Below are positions 21,381 to 32,199 of a DNA stretch of 64,000 nt, piece after piece. The notes beneath the pieces were generated by a model. It did no database searches, was not told the DNA's origin, and worked only from the letters and a program-made list of their open reading frames with translations. How positions within the stretch are numbered: the stretch's first letter is position 1; every line of letters starts with the position of its first letter. The stretch comes from Zymoseptoria tritici IPO323. Lineage: Eukaryota; Ascomycota; Dothideomycetes; Mycosphaerellales; Mycosphaerellaceae. Both the position numbers and the translations under genes were made by a program. The DNA is taken from assembly GCF_000219625.1 (NCBI RefSeq), contig NC_018204.1, positions 434,001-498,000 of the forward strand, in the 5' to 3' direction.

Positions 21381-21941
21381 ATACTAAGGTAAGGACGCTC
21401 CCTCTCATCAACCTTCCTCTGTTCCTTCCTTTCTCTCTTTCTCTTGCCGCGTTGAATTAGACATAGGCGCTGCTACATAGTCATTTTTGTAGCTATAGCA
21501 GTCTCGGGTCTGTCTCCAGCGTGAAACACGAATAGCTTTGCAGGCTTTTACTCTCGCGGCCATCTCCCTGCTGTCTTAGCCTCCACTTCTCGTGAACATA
21601 CGGCAACGGGCGCATGCTTGCCTCTTTAAGGGCTAGCAGTCGCAAGTCTCGATGTCGGGATGTTCGATGACGCATGCACGAAGGCAGGATTTGGTGGGCC
21701 ACGTACGATACGTACGACACCGCTCGAACCCAACATCATTGCCGACTCAATTCACTCACAGGCAACCGGGCGAGTTGCGGTAAACATGCTCTACCCGAGT
21801 CAAAGGCGGCCAACCTCAAGCTCCGGGGAAGACGGAAGGGCCAGTGCCGTACTTACGAACATGACTTGGTGGTACATTGCACTATCATATATTCGACCGC
21901 CCCTCGCTTGCACGGCATCGTCTTCGCACAGCGGGGTAGTG

Positions 21942-22851
21942 ATGGAAAACGGCTGCAAGTCCGTCAGCGCGGACAGAATTGAGCTCACATCAATGCGTTG
22001 TTGAGGCCAACCCGGATTATCCGCCAGCAATAACCTCCGAACATTCTTCCGCGACGATTTGGTAACGATCAACCTCGAGGACTCTGCCGAACGGTACATT
22101 TCGACCATATCCCTCCTCTGCTCAAAATCCTTCTCCCTTCGTCAAAGCATTCCGCGGAGGCTACATGGAAATGGCAAGTAAATATCCCTGCGACTTCGAA
22201 TGCAGTATTGGGAATCTTGGTCCACGGCGAGCTGTCCAAATTGCACGGACTCCGGGTGCTACGACGGATCCACCAAGCAATATCGGATGAAGACTGCAAA
22301 GGCCCAAACCGCTGACCTGTTCTTCACAAATTGGAGGTCCACACTCGTGCTTGGACAATGGAGGAGCGAGCGTACAGCGCGGTGAACGAAAGATTTGGTC
22401 CAGGCCATGTGTCATTGGTAAGTCGCAGTCTCATCCAACAACTGACTGCACTTCTCTATGTTCGTCCAAACCTCCGCGGTTCCTCCTCGAATCAAAAGCC
22501 CAATCGCCACGACTCTCCTCGCTCCCGCCACTCTTCGACATCGGCTACGCGATCCGGAATCGACCAAATGTACCGGAGGACTTCGCTCATTGTGGAATCT
22601 TTGCCGCTGAGTTTGTCTTCTGGAATACTAGTCAATGTTTCGACTTTGCCTCGTTCTCTTCTCGCAAAGGCATTAGGGTTGCTTTCCGGGGCTGCGCGCT
22701 TTGCTCAAGCTCGGTGCTTCTCTGGTCTTGGCTTATCTTGCTCCAACGGCCACGACTGCTCCAGACCCGGGTCCCAGAATCAACTCATTACTTTGAAGCA
22801 TTACGCTCTGCGAATAGCCACTGCGATCTACGTATGTTTGCGCCAACGTGA
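21942..22851 (+). pseudogene. BTB/POZ-domain-like pseudogene
   Basis: Starts at MENGCKSVSADRIE; after a TGA at 22002 the same frame continues FFRDDLVTINLEDSAERYIS and ISLLCSKSFSLRQSI, resembling the conserved BTB core (ligand groove strand, then the VHxxLLCSxSxxF helix). After a frame change near 22178 it reads VNIPATSNAVLGILVHGELS. A TGA at 22313 and a clean GTAAGT donor at 22418 follow; the next stretch, in an incompatible phase, reads LPPLFDIGYAIRNRPNVPED and FVFWNTSQCFDFASF. BTB proteins are usually dimeric adaptors for Cullin-3 ligases or transcription factors. Two stops and at least one frameshift make this copy non-functional. The BTB assignment rests on visual match only. Confidence 0.48.
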
Positions 22852-25800
22852 GGGGGAGGGGAAGACTACGTGGATCGGTCAGGCATGTAGGAGGCCGAGA
22901 ATGAAAGAGGGACGGAGAGGGGGAGCAGAGACGGCTTAGTCCTATTCAGAGAGGAGAATCAGTCGAGGCAGGTACTCATCACAGCGAACTTCTTGGTCTT
23001 TTACTGTTGTCCTGATTGCCAGGTCTGGCGCAACAGCAATGGAGGCTGGAGCCGCAGGAACCAAGCATCATTACCACCACATGCGTGGCCGGCGCCACAT
23101 GATTGCTATGCATATGGTTCACTCTCTCATGCCTTGCATCCGCGGGTCAACACGGCACGCAGGCGGTCCATCCAGCGCAGAGACTTTGTCCTTGGTCATT
23201 GAGGGATCACATTTGCGGCCATCCAGTCCATCGACCATCCTCCCTCCCTCGCAAAGCTGACCGAACGTTTGACGGGAAGGGAATATCCATGGTGGCCTTG
23301 CCGATGAGGTGACAGCAATCGTCAGGGACTTATGGCGCAGACGCTGCGCTACTTCATCCTATGGAGGGTGGAAGCAGTAGTGACTTGGCCAGTGCAATGG
23401 CGAGATTGCCTCGATGTGAAAGTTCAGTGCCACGTGTCCGCCAGGATTGAAGTTGTTGTATCCAAATCAGCTTTTGCCGACAAGATTGGAGCTGGTGGGT
23501 AGCTACAAATCTGCGCAACTATGCTGTCTCCGCCCACTTGTGCTGATCAAGGACAGAAAATGGCTCGCGCGGAAGGAGCAAGAAGCGTCGGCGTCCTTTC
23601 CATCACCTCATTCCAGTCCACAACCTACCTCAAAAAGGAATGGGTTCGTGGCCAGTCATTGATCGCATCTCGTTGTCCCACACCGACCGGTCTTCACTAC
23701 TACGGCTGCACTAACGTCATATCTAGATCTTTTGACCTCTCCCTCCTGGTTTTGCTTCTACATTCATACCAGTTTTCGACCTGAACTGGCTCGCACCGGA
23801 AGACTGTCGCACGAACCAACTCGATGTTCTCCCATCTCCGCACCTCGCGACTGCGAATTGCTGGGCTACATAAATTCCCTCATTGGCTGAGAGGCGAGAT
23901 GGCCACAGAACGTAACTGGACGTTGATTCCAGCCAGTAGGCGCAACTCGCTGCGACGACTAGTGCTCCCTCAATCGACACGGCCCGGCATTGCCAACCAT
24001 GCGGCCTCTATCCATTACGCCAGCACTAGAGCGGAGTCCTTCTTCACCGGACGCTGTCAGGTGCTATGCGCCCACGCTGCATAGTCAACTTTTCCCATAC
24101 GCTATCGATCAAGATCACTCGCAGCAGTCCAGATCGCAGCCCGAGAGGAAGCATGTGACTCTTCTGTCAAGAGCGATGCTCGCCAAGGAGACTGATGCCA
24201 TCGTTGAGCAGAACAGAGGATAGCGAGCGATTGCTATGGATGCGGTAACAGCACAGATAGGGAACGCCATTTCCTTGTTGGGTTCTTGATGCATGGAGAT
24301 GGATCGTGGCGTGTGGCAATGCGCAAGCGATATGGTCATTGGTGAGAGGCGTGAACATATCCCAGACGGGTCGGCTTTGGTCGACATTCGTCCATGCCAT
24401 TCCGTCCTAATATGGCTTCATGATTTCGGAGGGAGGGAGTTGGGGACGATGTACTCAGAAAGCCTGTTAAACACGGGCGCTGCGTACGCGGAGCAACAGG
24501 GCTCGATCTGGCGACGAATCGCCACCACCTGCGTCAGCGCAGCAAGATCGTGCAACTACGACTTGACCTCAGTGTCGATGTTCGGCACCCGGTAACGTTG
24601 CACACCAATTTTGATGCGACGCCGAATTATAACCACTAGCAGATATGACTCGATCGAGCATTAGATGCAGAGTGAAGAAAAAACAAGCCGGAACTCGGTC
24701 ACGGAGAAGTCGACAAGCATCGGAAGTAAGAGGATTCGTGCAGCGGACGGATACTACGCCGTTCACGACTGATGTCGCGTCTCGAAATGCAGATGTGCCG
24801 CTATAATATGGTCCAGCCCTGTGACTACGATGCTCATCAGCATGAGCGCACACTTTCTCCCAAGGAAGCATTCGGAAGCATCGATATCTCTGCACCGCAG
24901 ACCGACGCCGTCCGTTCTGGACATTCCTTAGTCCGCTCGCGCCACGAGGAGAACCGAGACTCAAAACCCTCTGGAGCATAGGACTGTTCGAATCATTCCG
25001 TTCGCTGAAGACCTACTGGCAATGCTGCAAGCCCGCTCGCATTGAAATCTCCTGAGCACTACGGTCCGCCAATATCACTCTAGAAAGCCACCGGCGTGGC
25101 CATGAACAAGCGCCAGCCCTGCCATGCGCTACGAGAGTGAAAGGCCGATCACGGTATCTTTCTAATATCGTCCCCCTCGACCTTGGCCGCTGTCCAGTTC
25201 CGGGCCCAAATATTGAGACTTTCAGGAGCCCTCGAGTTGGGTTGGGACATTGCTGCCCGGTCACTTGATGACGGCAAGAGCGAAATTGAACAAGACCGGC
25301 ATGAAGGCAAACCTCGCCTGAGGCGGTCAGCACGGAGATGAAAGGCTCAGTTACCAACATGGACGATCTTGACCAGTAGGACAAGGGAAAGTCGAAGCGC
25401 ATGCATCGTTTCAACACATGCATCGTTTCAACATTCTCTACTTGGAACACATCGAACACATCGAGGGCAGTCTCAGGATGTACGTCAATCCGCTGAAGAA
25501 GCCGAGGAAGGAGACTAAAGCGGGTGCGCCGAAGGAGCTGGGCCAGGAGATCTGACGCTGCGGAGACTGACTACCAGGCTTGGAGGATGCTAGTCAAGCT
25601 GAAGAACTTAGCAAAGGCGGATCGTGGTAGTTTCGAGCCTGTGGCGGAGCATCTGAGAAGGCTGTCGAATTCAACTCCAAGGCTTGAATGATAGTACGAA
25701 GGGGAAAATCGAACGCCAATCCTTGTCGTTGAGTCTGAGATACGCGGATGCAATTCCGCTTATACTCCCTTCCCCAGAGAGTGAATCGCTTACAATACCA

Positions 25801-27065
25801 GGCCTTTCACCCCAGGATGTGATCACTCATTCTTTCCTCATCCCTGGATCCAAGCACGATCGCAGTAATGTTCGCCGAGCATTTATTTCGAACGGTCGGC
25901 AGCGGGAGTGACGGTACCGTCGGCGTGTTTGGACGGGTCTACGAAGCCAACAGTAGCGTACACATGTCGGTCTGCTGCGAGTTTGGACATACTTGCAATG
26001 CATTGATATGCTTCCTGGTCGATTTTCCGCGACTTCTCGGACTCCAACGTCTTCGGCTCGAGAGCGCCGCAGGTCTTACTGCGCCTACGCTATCGAGAAC
26101 ACTGGTGGTCGTCAAGGAGATGTTGTTGATGCGCATGGACGCAGGAAACAGGACTGTAGCCTGGGACGATATGCCCGTGCGCTGTGAGGCTAATCTCCTC
26201 GGCATGATTGTTTGACAGGCCATCGCCAACCGCAAAGTGGTATAGAAGCACTTGCCACACTGCTAACGTGCTTGGCGATCATTATAACAGTCATCGACGG
26301 TGTTGTCCGGTCGGAGCTTCAAGGACATCGGGGTACGTATGACAGATTAATCGGCTATAGGTGGGTGGGTGGATAGGATGAACGAGAATCGTGGTCAAGA
26401 CCTCCGGGGAAGAATAGTGAAATGCTGCGTTCCACGAATGCCTGCAGGTACTCGATAGACCCTGGGTGTATAACTATGACAAGAAATTGCTGAACCCACA
26501 AACGCAACGTAACCGTCAATCAAGCACCAGCCATACATACTCGCTTCCATCACTTGTATGATAAACCATGAGGAAGCAACCGCGGAAGCAGCTTCTCAGC
26601 CAGCATCACACACTTCCAGCGGAACAAACCCTCCCTCACGTTAAGACTTGGCTCCGCGATGAATACGAGGGTGAAGATGGCTATTTGAAGGAAGAGTAAA
26701 GCCTCGGTTGCGCCATTTCTCACATGTTCCTACCACATACCACCACTGGTGCATCCTCGCACGTACCAAATTCGCTAGCGGAAGTGGACACGGCGTTTCC
26801 TGCAGTGCAACCACCAACATGGGAGAACGTCCGACAATTGTAAGGGGGTCAAGTCTCAAAGACAAAGAGCGGTGTAATCAAACCCGCACACGTTGCTTCT
26901 TAGACCCAGGAGGGGCACATCCAATCAATCTTTTCGAGTATCAGCTCGGAGAGTACACTGTGTCAAGCGAGGTATCATGTTCAACGTCGTCAACTTGATA
27001 GACCTCTCCTTACCACGCTCAATATCCGTGGATCAATCCATTCCCGCGCCTTTGCAATCTTTGCG
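22852..27065. other. gene-poor tract with scattered coding-like pieces
   Basis: No intact gene. Pieces that read like protein but do not assemble: 23520-23780 plus (TTYLKKEWVRGQSLIASRC), 23775-23875 plus (PVFDLNWLAPEDCRTNQLDV), 24293-24595 plus (HSVLIWLHDFGGRELG), 25440-25555 plus (ILYLEHIEHIEGSLRMYVNP), 25868-26215 plus with an alternative frame reading RRSYCAYAIENTGGRQGDVV. 26.2-27.0 kb shows nothing. I read the tract as old, degraded genes. Confidence 0.35.
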
Positions 27066-28541
27066 CTACATCACCTCCCATCTACTCACGCTCCTCAAAT
27101 ACTCCTCCACCACAAGGTTCACTGCCTCTACCACACCTCTCTCAAGCCCGTTCCCATGCAATTCAGCGTCATGATCCTGAGCAGTAATGGTGCGAAGACT
27201 CAACGTCCCTGTCACTCTCAACAACCGCGCCCTCACCCGCTCGATCTCAATCTCACGTAACCCTTGATCCAGCAGCTCCACGATGATCTTCTCCATTTCG
27301 ACGAGTTCATCGTTTTGCTGGCGATGTACATCTTGGGCAAGTTCCCGCATATTCTCGAACAATATCGCCTGGTGAATCGTCACCGCTGTCTTGAGATACA
27401 GTCCGAACTCCGCAGTGTCCATTGCCGAGTCCTTATTATGGACCGACATCAGGCCCAACAGTGTCGTGGGAGGGGGAATCGTCCACTCCGTTCCAGGAGT
27501 CGAGGAATTGGAGACGGACATGTCGAGGGCAGTTTGCGGTAGGAAGTGCTTGGCAGCTATGCCGAAGACAAGTGTGACGATGATCTTGACCCAAATTTGC
27601 CATCCGGACGAGTTGTGGACGGACTCTTTGAACTTGGAAATCCATGGGGTTAGCAAAGAAAATCAATGGCTGTTCTTTGGGGAAACATACTTTGGGTTCG
27701 TTGACAGCTTCGGTTTGACGTAAGTCGTGATGGGCGGTTTCGTGGTGTTCAGTATCAGCTGACTGATTCGTTTCATTTGGCTGGCTCGTGATGGATTCGT
27801 CCTGTCCCTGTTTGGGTGACATGGTCAGCCATGAGTCGATCGCTCGCTTCTCACAGAGTAACTCACACCACGCAATGTCAAGGACGGGGAGGTTCCATCT
27901 GACTCTGTGCTACTGTGAGCTGAGACTGACGAACATGGTTGGTCGGATAGCCCTTGAGTTTGCGCTTGGATTTGCTCGGTCGGTAGCTGGTTGGTTGCCG
28001 AAGATGGTGAGTGAGGTGCGGGCGGAACGTCGAGTGTACTGTCTCGAGGCGGCATTCTCATCACGCTCTTCCCCTTTTTTCTTCTCAGGGTTCTTGGTCC
28101 TGGCTTGGTCTCGTGCCTGGACAGATGCTCGGCGGTGGCTGTTACCGAGGATGTTGGACTCAGTTCAGACTTTCGTACATTTGAATCTGGAGCTGGCGAG
28201 AAATCAAGGGCATCGTCCTCTGGCGTTGATATGTTCGACGTAGGAACTATCTCTTGTGCTTGAGGGGCTCTGGTCATTGGTTGGCGAGTGCCCGGCGGTG
28301 TCGATGCGTGACCATTTCTCCTCCACCGTAATGCTTCTTCAGACTCCATTTCCCTCGCTCGTTGTAACGGCACGAAATTCTTGAAAGTCGTTCTATCCCT
28401 CTGGCTTCTGGCTATTTCTCGTGCAAGCTCGTCTGGAAGGTATCCACCATAAGGAATGTCAATGTTCTCTTCCTGGTTGATCGTCCCGTATATATCGAGT
28501 TGAGAAGAGTTATTGCTGCGTTGTGGCACCCGTCTAGACAT
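27066..28541 (-). CDS. 452-aa single-pass membrane protein, paralog of the 45-kb gene
   Basis: Unknown function. Exons 28541-27867, 27807-27691, 27632-27066; introns of 59 bp (GTGAGT, CTGAC, ACAG) and 58 bp (GTATGT, GCTAAC, CAAG), both phase 0. The N-terminal 260 residues are polar and probably disordered, with a helical patch (ELAREIARSQRDRTTF). A membrane segment lies at about 275-296 (WVKIIVTLVFGIAAK core). The last 150 residues are helical (AQDVHRQQNDELVEMEKIIV) and end with IEIERVRARLLRVTGTLSLR, EAVNLVVEEYLRSVSRWE. The gene at 45.1-46.5 kb has the same intron just before the membrane segment and the same C-terminal motif, so the two are paralogs. The start is the second ATG (MSRRVPQRSNN), better placed than 28589. 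Confidence 0.72.
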
Positions 28542-28888
28542 CAATCTGTGTAGCCCAATACTGTGGTGTAGACAATGATGTGCTGTCAATGGACAGGCGC
28601 TTCTAGCTCTGCTGCGTGTGCTGATGATGGGAGTACTGTTGTACGATCATGGGGCGCAGTCGTGAATGAGGTCGCTTGTTGGTGGGAGCTCGGGTGCAGC
28701 TGGGTAAATCTAGCTGTACTCTTGCTAAGCACCAGCATTGCTGCTGATGAAGAAGATTGCTGCCTCGCATGTAGTTACTTGGATAGGAAGGAGGAGATTC
28801 AGCACGTGGACGGCACGCCGCCAGAACTACCCGCAACCCGCATAAGACATTCCCGACCTTCCCGCAGTGAGACCGATGCTCTCATTGG

Positions 28889-29830
28889 CTAGACCTCTCC
28901 AATGACCTCAGCAACCTGGCCCGGGTTTCCTGCCGCGTCAGATCCTCCGCAAGCCTTCTTTTCTTCAACTTCATCCGGTCCCTCATTCTCCTTGTTGTTT
29001 TCCATCTCATGTCCAGCTTTTCCGTACCCTGACGGACCCGAGGCGGCGGCGTCGTTGTCCTTGCTGAGCGATGACGAGTCCATAGCGATGTATAGCATAT
29101 CAGCTTCCTTGTCGACCTGCTTGGAGGGCATTGCTCCGCCGGAACTGGTTATTTGGCCGTTCAGCCGGACCACACGTCGGAGCTGGATGACTCGTGCGGT
29201 TCCGATCGGTTCGGATGTATCCGCACGATGGAAGTGTTCTGCGCGGGGAGACAGTCCTCTCGGGACACAGATGATCTCATCTTCCGGGTTGTCTTCAGGC
29301 ACGAATGTAATGCCGTGAGTTACTCTCTGGGGTTCGATCTGAGCAGCGTTTTGTTGATGATCGTGAGCGTGAACTGTATCTGCAGCAGTGCTGGTTGCTG
29401 AGCGGAGCGGAGCGAAATCTATGGATTCGACTTCAGGTGAGGGGCGGCTCCGAGCAGGCGCATCTTGTTCTTGCTCCATATCACTTGCATCGACCGTGTT
29501 GTAGCGCTGATTGTAGCGTTCGGTACGTCTCTTCTTGGCGGCAGGGCGAGGGCTCTCGATGATTGCGGGTGATGCGTGAGGGTGGTATGCGGTGCCGGAT
29601 GGGTCAGCGCTCTCGACGATTGCGGGTGATGCGTGAGGGTGGTATGCGGTGCCGGATGGGCCAGCGCTCTCGACGATTGCGGGTGATGCGTGAGGGTGGT
29701 ATGCGGTGCCGAATGGGTCAGCGCTCTCGACGATTGCGGGTGATGCGTGAGGGTGGTATGCGGTGCCGGATGGGCCAGCGGTAGGATATGAAGGCCGAGC
29801 GACTGGACCACGACCTGTTGGTGACGGCAT
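28889..29830 (-). CDS. 313-aa protein with four 19-residue tandem repeats
   Basis: Unrecognised, single exon, tandem with the membrane-protein gene downstream. Residues about 18-94 are four nearly perfect copies of ADPSGTAYHPHASPAIVES. Then a basic patch (AAKKRRTERYNQRYN) that could act as a nuclear localisation signal, a polar region, and a short better-structured part (GTARVIQLRRVVRLNGQI) before a Gly/Glu-rich tail. There is no signal peptide or membrane segment. Because the 57-bp DNA repeat is a multiple of three and lacks stops, other frames are open across it too; the frame here is the only one open outside the repeat on both sides. Confidence 0.55.
   Translation of the reverse strand: MPSPTGRGPVARPSYPTAGPSGTAYHPHASPAIVESADPFGTAYHPHASPAIVESAGPSGTAYHPHASPAIVESADPSGTAYHPHASPAIIESPRPAAKKRRTERYNQRYNTVDASDMEQEQDAPARSRPSPEVESIDFAPLRSATSTAADTVHAHDHQQNAAQIEPQRVTHGITFVPEDNPEDEIICVPRGLSPRAEHFHRADTSEPIGTARVIQLRRVVRLNGQITSSGGAMPSKQVDKEADMLYIAMDSSSLSKDNDAAASGPSGYGKAGHEMENNKENEGPDEVEEKKACGGSDAAGNPGQVAEVIGEV
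29553..29780. repeat. 57-bp minisatellite, four copies, inside a coding region
   Basis: Units begin CTCTCGACGATTGCGGGTGA on the plus strand; copies differ at 1-3 positions. Length of a multiple of three preserves the frame. Confidence 0.9.
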
Positions 29831-31270
29831 CGAGGTGAAGGCAGCGGAGGGTGGAGCGGGAAGCAGCGTCAGTTGCGCAGTGGATGCCGTCTTGTCGTAG
29901 ATAGTGCAAGCTTTTCAGGTATTTGTCTTCAGGAGTTGACTTTGAGCGAGAAGATTTGAAAGGAAAGTGGTGTGGTCGTGGTGGTGAGACGGCGAATTTC
30001 GAGACCGAAGACAATGAAAAGTCCCAGAAACAACTTCCTCACCCGAAGAGAGATGACTTCTTGTCGCGCTCACAATTTCCTCGGATGGATAGATCTACCT
30101 TACCGTCATTCGAGTCGTTGTCGCGTTTTGACTCTGACGGCCTAGGCTGCATTACCTTAGACCTGCGCCCGGCCAGCCCTTCACTTCACATACGGGACGA
30201 CTTCATGCGAGGAAGGTGGTGTTTCTTGTCGCAGAATTGAGTGCAGCAGTGTAGAGCTGAGGCTCTGCCGTCGACGGCTTGGTGAAGATGTAATATCGTC
30301 AAGGCCAGTGATTTCAGCCGTGGGTTCCGAACAGTTGCCACTACACGCCATCTGTTCAAATGCTGCGCCTACCAGGTTCTCACATCTGCCTAGCATATGC
30401 AGGACGTTGTTCGCAAGTGACGCTCACGACTGACCAGCCGCGGTGAACTTCCCGTCTCGTCTCACTTCCGGCAACCTCATGTTCGTGCCTCAGGCTCTTA
30501 AGGCATCACACGTCATCAGACCACTCAACAGTAGTACAACTACTTCGATGTCTTTCACGATGAGGTCCGCCTCCATCAACTTCTCATGACCTGGAGCGAC
30601 AGATCCCGGCATAATTGTAACCGCTGCTGATGCGGCCTCCTAACAGAGCTTCGAGATGCCGCCTGCGCACTCACCTTCATCACCTACGCTGCTTTGGACC
30701 CGTTAGCTCAACTGCTACTTCCGCTCCGCCAACTACGTGACATTCGCCGTCGTCGACAAACAAGAGCATCCACAGCACCTCCCCACGAAAAACGATATCG
30801 CACACTGCAGTAAAGGCGTGCGCAAGACTTTCAAGACATTCAAGACATTCAAGGCTGCGAAATCCAGCACGCCAAGACGAGAGTCTACGCAGAAAGTGCG
30901 ACAGCGACCATCACGGGGATTGGGAGCAACAGCAAGGAGCTAGCAATGAGGTCTAGGACTACAACGAGGGTGAAGCAATAGTAAGGAGGCAAGAAAGAGG
31001 ATGATGGTGTCGCCGGACTCGAAGAGTAGACCGCCGATGTCGATGCGGAAGGCAACAAGGAGAACTATAGGTCAAGGATGTCTGACCCAGCGCATCGCAG
31101 CTTGAACCCTCCCAAGACACAAGACAAAAGACGCCCGACCGAACACATTCCTCGGCCAACAACATGCCATTGCTCGCAATCAATGAGTCAGTAGCTGCGG
31201 CCACGGTCTGAGCACGCCTCAACCACCGTCCACCACCCGCGCCAAGATCAAGATCAAGAGCAATGAACAA
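29831..31270. other. intergenic, no supported gene
   Basis: Short conflicting frames only. AAGACATTC is repeated three times near 30830-30855. A minus-strand stretch near 31000-31100 reads VAFRIDIGGLLFESGDTIIL, loosely like the relic at 34.4 kb. Confidence 0.4.
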
Positions 31271-31383
31271 TGACACCTCCGGACCCTCACACCTGCGCTG
31301 ACCTCCATAATCCTCAGCAGCCTCACCAGCTCTGCGCCATGAACACGACTTCCGCGCGCCCTACCAGCAACTTCATCAACATC

Positions 31384-32060
31384 CGAGCCATCTTCCACCG
31401 AGCCATCTTCCACCGAGCCATCTTCCACCGAGCCATCTTCCACGGAGCAACCTTCCACCGAGCCATCTTCCACCGAGCCACCTTCCACCGAGCCATCTTC
31501 CACCGAGCCAACCCTCACCGGCGCCCTCGAGCAAAAGAGATGGACCGAACGCTGCATACTCAAACGCCCTCAAAAGCTACACCGAGCAACAACTTCCTTG
31601 AACGAACGACCGACTCGCATGCCGCACATGCTTGAAAGTACCACTCAGCACACGCTGACCGACTCATCACGCTACCGACCGCCCTTAAGAACGTCCTTAA
31701 CCGCCTTCACCAGCGCCATCGCACATCGAACGTGCTTGAAAGAGATGGACTGAACGCTGGATACACACGTCTCACCAGGCTCGAAACCTTCTCAACGCAC
31801 GACACGCTGACCGACTCCAACCGCCGCAACAACCACGCCTTGCTCTCACCAACTATGACTTCACAGCCATGGCTGACCGACTCACACCGCCGCAACGACC
31901 ACGAAGGCTCTTACCAGCGCAAACGCACCGAACAACGCATGCCGCACATGCTCGAGACGACCACTCAGCAGCACACGCTGACCGACTTCCACGCCCTCAT
32001 CAGCACTATCAAGCAAGAGATAGACTGAACGCTGGATACACACCACCGTCGCCCACACCA
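31384..32060. repeat. 15-bp minisatellite followed by diverged longer duplications
   Basis: CGAGCCATCTTCCAC and variants recur about nine times at 31384-31513. Beyond it, GAGATGGACYGAACGCTG-type strings recur at about 31537, 31743 and 32020, and ATGCCGCACATGCTYGA followed by ACCACTCAGCA...CACGCTGACCGACT recurs at 31619 and 31938, so a unit of 200-300 bp has been duplicated. All three plus-strand frames and some minus frames are partly open, and I cannot tell which, if any, is translated. Confidence 0.6.
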
Positions 32061-32106
32061 CCACCACCGCCCTCACCAGCCATGCTGAGTCACGAAAACT
32101 TCATGG

Positions 32107-32190
32107 TATTCTCTGGCCTCTTATTGGCCATCCGTTTGAGACCGGATTCAGCGTTTCCGCGATCCGTACGAGTCGTTTCCGCAAGTCTCA
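32107..32190 (+). pseudogene. fragment of a Harbinger transposase, not RIP-mutated
   Basis: Translates to LLLAIRLRPDSAF then VRVVSAS. The intact-ended Harbinger copy at 4.7-9.1 kb has LLLASRLIPDSAF and VQVVYAS at 5403-5475, with nucleotide identity of roughly 80% over 70 bases. At several differing sites this copy has TGG/CCA where the RIP-mutated copy has TAG/CTA. Only this short piece is recognisable; no TIR is nearby. Confidence 0.65.
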
Positions 32191-32199
32191 GAAACAACA

